Positions 7,275 through 14,363 of a DNA stretch of 14,838 nt are shown here, one piece after another. A program made the translations under genes and the position numbers. Location: the NCBI GenBank assembly GCA_005888525.1, contig VBAB01000346.1, forward strand, positions 4,239 through 19,076, written 5' to 3'. The notes beneath the pieces were generated by a model. The model worked only from the letters and a program-made list of their open reading frames with translations. It did not search any database and was not told the origin of the DNA. This DNA comes from Alphaproteobacteria bacterium (GTDB lineage Bacteria > Pseudomonadota > Alphaproteobacteria > Rhizobiales > Hyphomicrobiaceae). The first letter of the stretch is position 1, and each line of letters opens with the position of its first letter.

Positions 7275-8120
7275 ATGGACCTTTTTGTCTTCCTGGCCGT
7301 GCTGGCGGCGGCCGCCTTCCACGCCGGTTGGAACGCGCTGTTGAAGCTCAACCTCGAGCCGATCGTTGCGACCTCCCTGGTGGCCGCCGCATCCGGCATC
7401 GTCGCAGTGCCGTTCGCCATCGTTGTCGGGCCGCCGAGCTCGGCAGCCTGGCCCTACGTCCTGGCGTCGGTGGCGATCCACATCGTCTACTATCTCGCGC
7501 TGGCGCAGGCCTACCGGTTCGGCGATCTCGGGCAGGTCTACCCGATCGCACGCGGCACCGCCCCGCTGATGACGGCGGTCCTCGCCACGGTGTGGCTCGG
7601 CGAAGGGCTCGGCAGCTACGGCTGGGCCGGCGTCATCGTCCTGGCAGCCGGCATATTGCTGCTGGCGTTCCGAGGCGGGCGGGCCCTCGAGCGGTTCGAT
7701 GCTCGCTCGGTCGGCTTTGCGCTTCTCACCTCGCTCACCATCACCACGTACACGCTGGTGGACGGCGTCGGTGCGCGCGTGTCGGGCTCGCCGTTGCAGT
7801 ACACCGTCTGGCTGTTCGTCCTCAGCGGCGCGGCCATGGCGATTTACGGCTTTGCGCGCATCGGCCGCCGTCTCGTCGGCGACTTCGCCGCCAACTGGCC
7901 GCTGGCGATCGCCGGCGCCGCGCTATCCACGGCCGCCTATGGCATCGCCATCTGGGCCATGACGGTGGCGCCCATCGCACTCGTTGCCGCACTGCGCGAA
8001 ACCAGCGTTCTGTTCGCGGCGCTGCTGAGCACGGTGCTGCTGCGCGAGCCCGTGCTCCCCGCCCGCTTCTTCGCCGCCTGCCTGGTCTTAGCCGGCCTGG
8101 TGCTGGTGCGGCTGCGATAG
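7275..8120 (+). CDS. EamA/DMT-family transporter
   Basis: A 281-aa integral membrane protein of the drug/metabolite transporter superfamily, with about ten TM helices arranged as two EamA repeats (roughly 2-132 and 145-280). Diagnostic patches are AYRFGDLGQVYPIARGTAP (79-97) with the following LGE (108-110) in the first repeat, and ALRETSVLFAALL (239-251) then LREPV (256-260) in the second. Such proteins export amino acids or other small metabolites across the inner membrane, but the substrate cannot be read from sequence. The start at 7275 lacks a strong Shine-Dalgarno motif, yet the membrane repeat begins immediately, so no upstream extension is needed. It ends 3 nt from the convergent gene at 8124. 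Confidence 0.85.
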   Translation: MDLFVFLAVLAAAAFHAGWNALLKLNLEPIVATSLVAAASGIVAVPFAIVVGPPSSAAWPYVLASVAIHIVYYLALAQAYRFGDLGQVYPIARGTAPLMTAVLATVWLGEGLGSYGWAGVIVLAAGILLLAFRGGRALERFDARSVGFALLTSLTITTYTLVDGVGARVSGSPLQYTVWLFVLSGAAMAIYGFARIGRRLVGDFAANWPLAIAGAALSTAAYGIAIWAMTVAPIALVAALRETSVLFAALLSTVLLREPVLPARFFAACLVLAGLVLVRLR

Positions 8121-8123
8121 AGG

Positions 8124-8957
8124 CTACTTGTCCTTCGGCGCTTCGACAGGTCCCGGCAGGATCGAGCCGGTGGAGATCGGACTGCCTACCATGGGGACGG
8201 TGTTCGCCTTGACCGCCGGCGGGTTCTCGAGCACCCACGCCATGCCTTGGAACCACTTGTTCTGCGGCGGCAGCAGGCGGTGATGCAGCTCCGACCACAG
8301 CGCACGCGAGGTGATGTTCTCGACGAACACCTTGGTCGGCGGCGTCACCATGAACGCCAGAACGGTAGCGGCCGCCATGGCCGCGGAATGGCCCCAGTGC
8401 TTGGTGTCGACCAGCTTGAGCGCTGTGCCGAACGAGGCCTTGATGCGCGTATCCATCACGTCGACGGAATAGAGCTCGTCGAGGATCAGATGCGTGAGGA
8501 AGCCGACGGATAGAAAACCTGCCGCGAGCCAGGCCACGGCCGGATCCCGCTGCAACAATCGGCTGTAGATCCAAGCGGTGAGGAAGGCGCAGAAGGCCAT
8601 CGCAAGGAACGAGTGCCAGATGCCGCGGTGATAGCTGAAGCGGAAGAATATCTCCTTGCCGACATAGCGCACGAACAGCAGCGTGCCGAGCCACAAGATC
8701 AGCATCTCGGCAATGGAATATGTGCGTTCCAAGCTGAACAGCACGACGAACGAGAAGAACACGGCGAGCCCGGCGAACATCGCCCGCGCGGGACGCGACT
8801 CCTTGAGGTCGATGTCCGGCAGCACCGAGCCCAGCACGCCCGCCAGCGTCACGGCGACGATGTTCTCGGGCGCCACCAGGTCGGCAGCCACTGTGACGGT
8901 TGCCAGGGCGCCGCTCACCACGGTGCCAATGGCAATATGAGTTGGGAAATTGGCCAT
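8124..8957 (-). CDS. Membrane-bound metal-dependent hydrolase, DUF457/YdjM-like
   Basis: A 277-aa inner-membrane protein. Conserved polar residues sit in the pattern of the DUF457 (LexA-binding inner-membrane hydrolase, YdjM) family: H7 in FPTHIAIG, the LPDID aspartates (48, 50), YHRGIWHS (H110, H115) and THLILDELYS (H156, D160). These probably form a metal site at the membrane face. Hydrophobic segments lie at about 10-28, 34-46, 60-76, 83-97, 116-134 and 140-158, and a polar C-terminal region of about 75 residues follows. The substrate is unknown. I prefer the ATG at 8957 (GAGG 5 nt upstream) to the in-frame ATG at 8981. It is convergent with the EamA permease and divergent from the CDF transporter. 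Confidence 0.82.
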   Translation of the reverse strand: MANFPTHIAIGTVVSGALATVTVAADLVAPENIVAVTLAGVLGSVLPDIDLKESRPARAMFAGLAVFFSFVVLFSLERTYSIAEMLILWLGTLLFVRYVGKEIFFRFSYHRGIWHSFLAMAFCAFLTAWIYSRLLQRDPAVAWLAAGFLSVGFLTHLILDELYSVDVMDTRIKASFGTALKLVDTKHWGHSAAMAAATVLAFMVTPPTKVFVENITSRALWSELHHRLLPPQNKWFQGMAWVLENPPAVKANTVPMVGSPISTGSILPGPVEAPKDK

Positions 8958-9053
8958 GCTCGCCTCGTTCGCGGTCGGCACGGCCGGACGCGGACCGGAC
9001 GGGGCTGGTGCCGAGGCTGCCGCCCTTGCATCTGATTCGCGCGTATCCCGGTA

Positions 9054-9065
9054 GCCCGCGCGGGC
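9054..9065. repeat. Perfect 12-bp palindrome in divergent spacer
   Basis: GCCCGCGCGGGC followed directly by six A residues, in the 228-bp spacer between the DUF457-type gene and the CDF transporter. With no loop it is more likely a dyad DNA site than a hairpin. It could be a regulator site for either gene or chance in GC-rich DNA. Confidence 0.25.
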
Positions 9066-9185
9066 AAAAAACTTGTGGCTTTCCGCGAACCTACATAGGG
9101 CGGCGGCGGTTGCGCGGGTGAAAGGGCTGGCGTACGTGGGCGGTCCATGCCATGTGCAGGCGCGTTTCGCTGGGCGAACAGGCGA

Positions 9186-10100
9186 ATGTGGCTCGGGGTC
9201 TCAACCACCACTGCCGACAAGCTGAAGCTCGCGGCCATCGCGTCGATCGCCGTGGCGGTGGTGGTTCTGGCCCTGAAGTACCTCGCCTACTGGGTGACGG
9301 GCAGCGTCGCGCTCTATTCGGATGCGCTCGAGAGCATCGTCAACCTGATCACGGCGCTGGTGGCGCTCTATGCCATCCACGTCTCGGCCCAGCCGGCAGA
9401 CCGCCGCCACCAGTTCGGCCATCACAAGGCCGAGTACTTCTCCGCGGTGCTCGAAGGCGTGCTGATCGTCGTCGCTGCGCTGCTGATCTTCCGCGAAGCC
9501 TACGACGCATTCCTCCACCCGCGCGCGCTGAGCGAACCGCTGCGGGGGCTCGCCATCAACGGCCTCGCCACGGCCGTCAACGCCGGCTGGTCGTACTTCT
9601 TGCTGACCTGGGGACGGCGCCAGCGTTCGCCGGCGCTGGTGGGCGACGGCTGGCATCTGCTGACCGATGTCGCGACCTCCGTCGGCGTGATCATCGGCCT
9701 GCTGCTGGCGATGCTGACGGGCTGGCAGCTGCTTGATCCGGCGCTGGCCGCCCTGGTCGCCGCCAACATCCTGTGGGCGGGCTGGCGCCTGGTGCGCGAA
9801 TCGGTGAGCGGGTTGATGGACGAGGCCGTCACGAGCGAGGTCGCCCAGCACATCCGGCAAGTGATCTCCGACAACGCGCAAGGCGCCATCGAGGCGCACG
9901 ACGTGAAGACGCGCACGGCCGGCCGCGTGACCTTCATCGAGTTCCATCTGGTGGTGCCGGGCAGCATGACGGTGGCGGCCTCGCACCTGATCTGCAACCG
10001 CATCGAGGAGGCGCTCACGAAGGACGTGCACGGTGCCCAGGTGCTGATCCACGTGGAGCCCGAGGAGGAGGCCAAGGCCACCGGCGTGCCGGTGGTGTGA
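9186..10100 (+). CDS. Cation diffusion facilitator (CDF) family metal transporter
   Basis: A 304-aa inner-membrane exporter of divalent metal ions by proton antiport. There are about six TM helices over residues 14-200, followed by a cytoplasmic domain (about 210-292) of the usual CDF type. The TM2 signature is SVALYSDALESIVN with D46. HHKAEYFSA (79-87) leads TM3, and the TM5 metal pair is WHLLTDV (H157, D161). The metal is not certain (Zn2+, Fe2+ or Co2+ are all carried by the family). An in-frame ATG at 9147 would add 13 residues (MPCAGAFRWANRR) that do not look like transporter sequence; AGGCGA lies just before 9186. Neither ribosome site is strong. It is convergent with the aldo/keto reductase, 7 nt away. 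Confidence 0.88.
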   Translation: MWLGVSTTTADKLKLAAIASIAVAVVVLALKYLAYWVTGSVALYSDALESIVNLITALVALYAIHVSAQPADRRHQFGHHKAEYFSAVLEGVLIVVAALLIFREAYDAFLHPRALSEPLRGLAINGLATAVNAGWSYFLLTWGRRQRSPALVGDGWHLLTDVATSVGVIIGLLLAMLTGWQLLDPALAALVAANILWAGWRLVRESVSGLMDEAVTSEVAQHIRQVISDNAQGAIEAHDVKTRTAGRVTFIEFHLVVPGSMTVAASHLICNRIEEALTKDVHGAQVLIHVEPEEEAKATGVPVV

Positions 10101-10107
10101 GGCTCGC

Positions 10108-10939
10108 CTACGTCATCCCCAGCGGGCTTCCGCGCTTTGGGGGAGGGAAGGTGGCGTCGAGGGCGGCCAAGTCTTCGGCGTCGAGCTTGACGTCGACCGC
10201 CTTGACGTTGGCGCGCACGTGGTCGGGCTGCGTTGCCTTCGGGATCGTCACGACGCCCGGGTGGCGCAATACCCAGGCCAGCGCGACGGCCGCAGCATCG
10301 CAGTTGTGCTTGCTCGCGAGTCTGCCGAGCGCGGGCTTGCGCAGAATCGGGCCCTGTCCCAGCGGCGAATAGGCCATCACCATGATCTTGGATTTCTGGC
10401 ATTTCGGCAGCAACTGCCATTCGATGCCGCGCGAGCCCAGATGGTAGAGCACCTGGTCTGAGACGCAGTTGCTGCCGTTGGGCACGCTGGCCAGCTCGTC
10501 GAGGTCGCCCGCGTCGAGGTTGCTGACGCCCCAATTCCTGATCTTGCCGGCCTTCTTCAGGGCCTCGAAGGCCTCGACCGTCTCGGCCAACGGATGCGAG
10601 CCGCGCCAGTGCAAGATAGAGATCGAGCCGGTCAGTCTTGAGCCGCTTCAGGCTGCGCTCGCAGGCGGCGACGGTGCCCTTGCGGGAGGCGTTGTGGGGG
10701 TAGACCTTGCTGACGAGATAGATCTCGTCGCGCAAGTTCCCCATGGCCTCGCCGACGATCTCCTCGGCGATGCCCTCGCCATACATCTCGGCCGTGTCGA
10801 CTAGCCTGATGCCGAGCTCGAGCCCCAGCTTGATGGCCTTCAGCTCGGCCCCCCGTTCCGACTTGCGCTCGCCCATGCGCCAGGTACCGAGGCCCAGCAC
10901 CGGCACATTCTCGCCCGTCGTGAGCGTCACGCTCCGCAT
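10108..10939 (-). pseudogene. Aldo/keto reductase, frameshifted
   Basis: Two frames together give a complete aldo/keto reductase of about 277 residues, a cytosolic NADPH-dependent oxidoreductase with a TIM-barrel fold. The first frame (from ATG 10939, GGGAG 6-7 nt upstream) has GLGTWRMG, the catalytic VDTAEMYG (D48, Y53) and SKVYP (K78), then LKTDRLDLYL. It loses homology at about 10612. The second frame resumes at once with HWRGSHPLAETVEAFEALKK, GKIRNWGVSN, YSPLGQGPIL and a C-terminal cofactor-binding segment TIPKATQPDHV, stopping at 10108. The family normally reads DLYLLHWRG, so two bases of a leucine codon appear to be missing. The break directly precedes the catalytic His. It may be a real inactivating mutation or a sequencing/assembly error. 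Confidence 0.85.
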
Positions 10940-11032
10940 CTGCCGCTCCCATGGCTGTTCGCCTTGCCCTCTATCTTAACCAGCGGGTCCTGGCGCTCCA
11001 ACTCCCCGAGAATTGGGCTTTTCTCGCGCAAA

Positions 11033-11061
11033 TTGATTGGTAACCCCATCTAATTTACAGT
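11033..11061 (+). promoter_or_regulatory. Possible sigma70-like promoter for the 4-hydroxybenzoyl-CoA reductase operon
   Basis: TTGATT and TACAGT separated by 17 nt in the only AT-rich stretch of the 279-bp spacer before the operon. Each hexamer matches the consensus at four of six positions. It is about 160 nt from the small-subunit start, leaving a long leader that contains palindromes. Weak evidence on its own. Confidence 0.3.
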
Positions 11062-11091
11062 ACCCTATCGAGGTTCGCTGAAACGGACGTC

Positions 11092-11195
11092 ATTTCCACG
11101 GAGGTGGGAATCCACCACAGCTGACCGACCGGGTTTGGATGGTTGCATGGTCCCCGCCATCGTGCCGGAGGCGCGTCTTCGAGACGACGCGGGGA
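11092..11195 (+). repeat. Palindromic element(s) in the leader of the reductase operon
   Basis: Three dyads occur. ATTTCCAC-GGAG-GTGGGAAT at 11092-11111 has 8-bp arms with one G-T pair. CCCCGC at 11152-11157 pairs with GCGGGG at 11189-11194. Nested inside this is CGTCT-TCG-AGACG at 11174-11186. The outer units ('tTCCaC..GTGGGAAtcc' and 'CCCCGC..GCGGGGatgac') resemble dispersed palindromes common in alphaproteobacterial intergenic DNA. The last arm ends about 25 nt before the small-subunit start, so it will be transcribed as part of the leader. An in-frame ATG inside it (11195) is rejected as the gene start. Confidence 0.55.
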
Positions 11196-11218
11196 TGACG
11201 GTTGGAGAAGGGGCGACG

Positions 11219-11707
11219 ATGGCACGCATTCTCGAGCTGGTCCTCAACGGGCGCAAGCGCGTCGATGCCGTTCCGGACAACAGGCTCTTGCTCGACTACC
11301 TGCGCGAAACGGTGGGGCTCACCGGCACCAAGACCGGCTGCGACGGCGGCGAATGCGGCGCCTGCACGGTGCTGGTCGACGACACCCCGACCCTGTCCTG
11401 CCTGACGCTTGCGGCAACCGTGGCCGGCAAGCGCGTGGACACGGTGGAGTCGCTGGGCAAGGGCGGCACCCTGTCGGCCGTGCAGCGCGGCTTCCACGAG
11501 AAGCTCGGCTCGCAATGCGGCTACTGTACGCCGGGGTTCATCACGGCCTCCGCCGGCCTGCTGCGGCGCAATCCGAAGCCCACCGAGGCCGAGATCCGCG
11601 CCGCCTTGGGCAGCAACATCTGCCGCTGCACGGGCTACGTGAAGATCATCGAGGCCGTGCAGCATGCCTCCCGCCTGCTTGCCACCGGAGAGGCGGTGAG
11701 CCCATGA
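11219..11707 (+). CDS. hcrC: 4-hydroxybenzoyl-CoA reductase, gamma (small, 2x[2Fe-2S]) subunit
   Basis: A 162-aa iron-sulfur subunit of a molybdenum hydroxylase of the xanthine oxidase family, passing electrons between the FAD/[4Fe-4S] subunit and the molybdenum site. The N-terminal plant-type ferredoxin domain binds one [2Fe-2S] through C41, C46, C49 (CDGGECGAC) and C61. The helical second domain binds another through C100, C103 (CGYC) and C135, C137 (CRC). All eight ligands are present. The ATG at 11219 has GGAGAAGGGG upstream and gives the normal family length; upstream in-frame ATGs fall in palindromic DNA. On sequence alone this subunit could belong to other family members; the assignment comes from the downstream medium subunit. 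R. palustris names for this set are hbaBCD. Its TGA overlaps an ATG at 11704. Confidence 0.85.
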   Translation: MARILELVLNGRKRVDAVPDNRLLLDYLRETVGLTGTKTGCDGGECGACTVLVDDTPTLSCLTLAATVAGKRVDTVESLGKGGTLSAVQRGFHEKLGSQCGYCTPGFITASAGLLRRNPKPTEAEIRAALGSNICRCTGYVKIIEAVQHASRLLATGEAVSP

Positions 11708-11777
11708 CGACTGCTCCGCGAACCGTCCGGTGCATTCTGCAGCCTCTCGAGGAATCTCCGCCGACGTCCGCGAGGTC

Positions 11778-11858
11778 CCTTCTCCCCTTGGGGAGAAGGT
11801 GGCCCGGAGGGCCGGATGAGGGGGCCTTCATTCCGCGAAGAGACAGAGTTCCCCCTCA
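11778..11858. repeat. Dispersed palindromic element, left part
   Basis: CCTTCTCCCC-TT-GGGGAGAAGG (11778-11799) is a perfect 10-bp-arm hairpin. It is followed by GGCCC-GGA-GGGCC (11801-11813), and then TGAGGGGG (11817-11824) pairs with CCCCCTCA (11851-11858) around 26 nt. From general knowledge, this arrangement matches a short interspersed repeat abundant in rhizobial-type genomes. It lies inside the operon between the small- and large-subunit genes. Confidence 0.8.
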
Positions 11859-11871
11859 CCAGTTCGGCCGA

Positions 11872-11937
11872 ATGACTTACGGCTGCGCCATGGAGGGATC
11901 ATTCGCGGACAGCGAGGCGCACGCAGCCGTAAGTCAT
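11872..11937. repeat. 16-bp inverted repeat inside the operon
   Basis: ATGACTTACGGCTGCG (11872-11887) and its perfect complement (11922-11937) enclose 34 nt. It is the longest perfect stem in the window and sits between the left palindromic element and the closing CTCTCCCC hairpin, so it may be a second element nested in the first. Confidence 0.8.
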
Positions 11938-11947
11938 GGCCTCACGT

Positions 11948-11968
11948 CCTCTCCCCAGAGGGGAGAGG
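11948..11968. repeat. Dispersed palindromic element, right hairpin
   Basis: CCTCTCCCC-AGA-GGGGAGAGG, a perfect 9-bp stem, is the typical right-hand end of the CTTCTCCCC/CCTCACC-type repeat. It ends 58 nt before the large-subunit start. It has no T-tract, so it is unlikely to stop transcription fully, but it could change mRNA stability between the two genes. Confidence 0.75.
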
Positions 11969-12026
11969 GGAATCACGGCGTGCTTGGGTGCATGCGGTTG
12001 CCGGCGGTTTCGCAGAGGGCCTGCCC

Positions 12027-14363
12027 ATGAACGAGATCGCGCGCATCCACAACATCGGCGGCTACGTGCCCATGGTGGACGGGCCCGAGAAGGTGTCGGG
12101 TCGCGCCAAGTACACGGCCGATCTCATCCAGCCCGAGATGCTGGCCGGGCGCATCTACCGCAGCCCCTACGCGCACGCGCAGATCATCGATGTCGACATC
12201 TCGGAGGCGGCGAAGCTGCCGGGCGTGCTGGCGATTGTCACCGGCGCGGATTGCGCCAGAACTTTCGGCGTGCTGCCGATCGCGCGCAGCGAGCATCCGC
12301 TTGCCCGCGACAAGGTGCGCTACAAGGGCGAGCCGGTGGCGGCGGTGGCGGCCCTCGACGAGGCGACCGCGGAGAAGGCCGTGCGCCTCATCAAGATGAA
12401 GGTGCGCGAGCTGCCGGCTTACTTCACGGCGCAGTCCGCACTGGCGCCTGACGCCGTCCAGATCCACGACAAGAAGCCGGGTAACCTCGAGCGCGATGTG
12501 CTGTTCGAGCTGGGTAGCGTCGCCGACGGCTTCGCCGAGGCCGCTCTGGTGCGCGAGGCCACCTACAATTGCGCCGAGGTGTGCCAGAACCAGATGGAGA
12601 TGCACGCAGCGGTCGCCGACTACGATGCCCTGCGCGACCGCCTCACGGTGCACGCCTCCACCCAGGTGCCCTATTACGTGCACCTGATGCTCTCCCAGGT
12701 CCTCGACATGGAGATGTCGAAGATCCGCGTGGTGAAGCCGTTCGTCGGCGGCGGATTCGGCTGCCGCACGGAATGCCTCAACGTCGAGCTGATCGCCGCG
12801 CTGCTGGCGCGCAGGGCCGGCGGGGCCGTGCGCATCATGCTGAACCGCGAGGACACCTTCATCACCCACCGCGGCCGACCCGAGACCGACATCCGCATGA
12901 AGCTCGGGCTGCGCAAGGACGGCAAGATCACCGCCGTGCAATGCGAGTGCATCCAGCGCGGCGGCGCGCACTCGGGCTACGGCGTGGTGACGATCCTTTA
13001 TTCGGGCTCGATGCTCTACGCCATCTACGACCTGCACAACGTCAAGTACATCGGCAAGCGGGTGCTCACCAACACCCCGCCGTGCGGGGCCTTCCGCGGT
13101 CACGGAACCGTCGACGTGCGCTTCGCCTTCGAGAGCCTGCTCGATCAGATGGCGGGCGAGATGGGCCTCGATCCGTTTGTCGTGCGGCGCACCAACTTCC
13201 TGAAGGCGCCGACGTTCACCGACAACGACCTGATGGTGAACAGCTATGGGCTGCCCGAGTGCATCGACTGGGTCGAGAAGGAGAGTGGCTGGGCGGTGCG
13301 CAAAGGCAAGCTCGGCTCCGGCAACGGAAAACGCAAGGGACTGGGGTTCGCCTGCTCGCACTACATCTCGGGCGCATCGAAGCCCGTGAACTGGACCGGT
13401 GAGCCGCACGCCACCGTGAAACTGAAATTGGACTTCGACGGCTCCATCGTCGTGCTGACGGGGGCGGCCGACATCGGACAGGGCTCGTCGACGGTGCTGG
13501 TGCAAACGGTGGCCGAGGTGCTGGGCCTCGACATCTCCCGCGTGCGCATCGTCTCCGGCGACAGCGACGTGGTGCCGAAGGACAACGGGTCCTACTCCTC
13601 GCGCGTCACCTTCATCGTCGGCAACGCGGCGATCGACGCGGCCAACAAGCTGAAAGGCCTGCTCGTCGCCGCTGCCGCGCGCAAGCTCGACGCCGAGCCC
13701 GGCGACATCGAATGCCTGGGCGAGCTCTATCGCGCCGGTGCCCAAGACAAGGGGCTCACCTTCGAGGAGGTCGTCACCGAGGCGCTCAAGGACGGCGGCA
13801 CCATCACCGTCACCGGTACCTACTCCACCATCCCCGAGTCGCACGGCGGCAAGAAGTATCGCGGTGCGGCGATCGGCGGCACCATGGGCTACAGCTATTC
13901 CGCTCAGGTTGTCGAGGTGACGGTGGACGAGGAGACCGGCGAGGTCAGCGTCGACAAGGTGTGGGTGGCGCACGACTGCGGCAAGGCCTTGAACCGCTTG
14001 ACCGTCGAGGGCCAGGTGCAGGGCTCGGTGTGGATGGGCATGGGCCAAGCCATGAGCGAGGAGGCCGGCTACCACGACGGGCTGCTTGTCACCGCCAACA
14101 TGCTCGACTACCGCGTGCCGACCATTCAGGACTCGCCTCCCATCGAGGTCGGCATCGTCGAGAGCAACGACCCGCACGGTCCGTTCGGGGCCAAGGAGGC
14201 CGGCGAGGGCTCGCTCGCTGCCTTCCTGCCGGCGCTCACGAACGCCATCGCCGATGCCACGGGGCTACGCTTCAACGATCTGCCCGTCACGCCCGACCGC
14301 GTGTTCGCCGCCATCGAGAAGCGGCAGCGCGGCAGCGGCAAGCAGCGCAACGGGAGCGCCTGA
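12027..14363 (+). CDS. hcrA: 4-hydroxybenzoyl-CoA reductase, alpha (large, molybdenum) subunit
   Basis: A 778-aa molybdopterin cofactor subunit, the site of reductive dehydroxylation of 4-hydroxybenzoyl-CoA to benzoyl-CoA. It starts with the family's GGYVPMVDGPEKVSGRAKYT (residues 11-30). The molybdopterin-contact region VGGGFGCRTE spans 240-249 and CGAFRGHG spans 353-360, where HcrA proteins have a C-G-x-x-R-G-H-G segment. IGQGSSTV lies at 483-490 and the active-site glutamate is in FGAKEAGEG (E724). Length is close to known HcrA proteins. The ATG at 12027 has GAGGG 7 nt upstream; an in-frame ATG at 11988 lies in spacer DNA and is less likely. The stop overlaps the next start (TGATG), giving tight coupling. 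A 319-bp repeat-rich gap separates it from the small-subunit gene. Confidence 0.88.
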   Translation: MNEIARIHNIGGYVPMVDGPEKVSGRAKYTADLIQPEMLAGRIYRSPYAHAQIIDVDISEAAKLPGVLAIVTGADCARTFGVLPIARSEHPLARDKVRYKGEPVAAVAALDEATAEKAVRLIKMKVRELPAYFTAQSALAPDAVQIHDKKPGNLERDVLFELGSVADGFAEAALVREATYNCAEVCQNQMEMHAAVADYDALRDRLTVHASTQVPYYVHLMLSQVLDMEMSKIRVVKPFVGGGFGCRTECLNVELIAALLARRAGGAVRIMLNREDTFITHRGRPETDIRMKLGLRKDGKITAVQCECIQRGGAHSGYGVVTILYSGSMLYAIYDLHNVKYIGKRVLTNTPPCGAFRGHGTVDVRFAFESLLDQMAGEMGLDPFVVRRTNFLKAPTFTDNDLMVNSYGLPECIDWVEKESGWAVRKGKLGSGNGKRKGLGFACSHYISGASKPVNWTGEPHATVKLKLDFDGSIVVLTGAADIGQGSSTVLVQTVAEVLGLDISRVRIVSGDSDVVPKDNGSYSSRVTFIVGNAAIDAANKLKGLLVAAAARKLDAEPGDIECLGELYRAGAQDKGLTFEEVVTEALKDGGTITVTGTYSTIPESHGGKKYRGAAIGGTMGYSYSAQVVEVTVDEETGEVSVDKVWVAHDCGKALNRLTVEGQVQGSVWMGMGQAMSEEAGYHDGLLVTANMLDYRVPTIQDSPPIEVGIVESNDPHGPFGAKEAGEGSLAAFLPALTNAIADATGLRFNDLPVTPDRVFAAIEKRQRGSGKQRNGSA

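Noticed and set aside
9500..10107. C-terminal extension of the first aldo/keto reductase frame into the CDF gene region.
   Set aside because: After the frameshift at about 10612 the frame has no reductase homology; it runs on only because GC-rich shadow frames lack stops.
11135..11218. N-terminal extension of the small subunit from upstream in-frame ATGs.
   Set aside because: The extension is translated from palindromic leader DNA, and the family begins at MARILELVLNG with a good ribosome site before 11219.
11778..11968. CRISPR array or intrinsic terminators.
   Set aside because: The repeats are inverted and non-periodic, without equal spacers, and the hairpins lack T-tracts.
11973..14177. 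A 734-codon minus-strand frame opposite the large-subunit gene.
   Set aside because: Its composition (His, Asp, Leu, Arg, Val in shadow pattern) is that of the antisense of a GC-rich gene. The plus strand is a clear HcrA homologue with a ribosome site and coupled neighbours.
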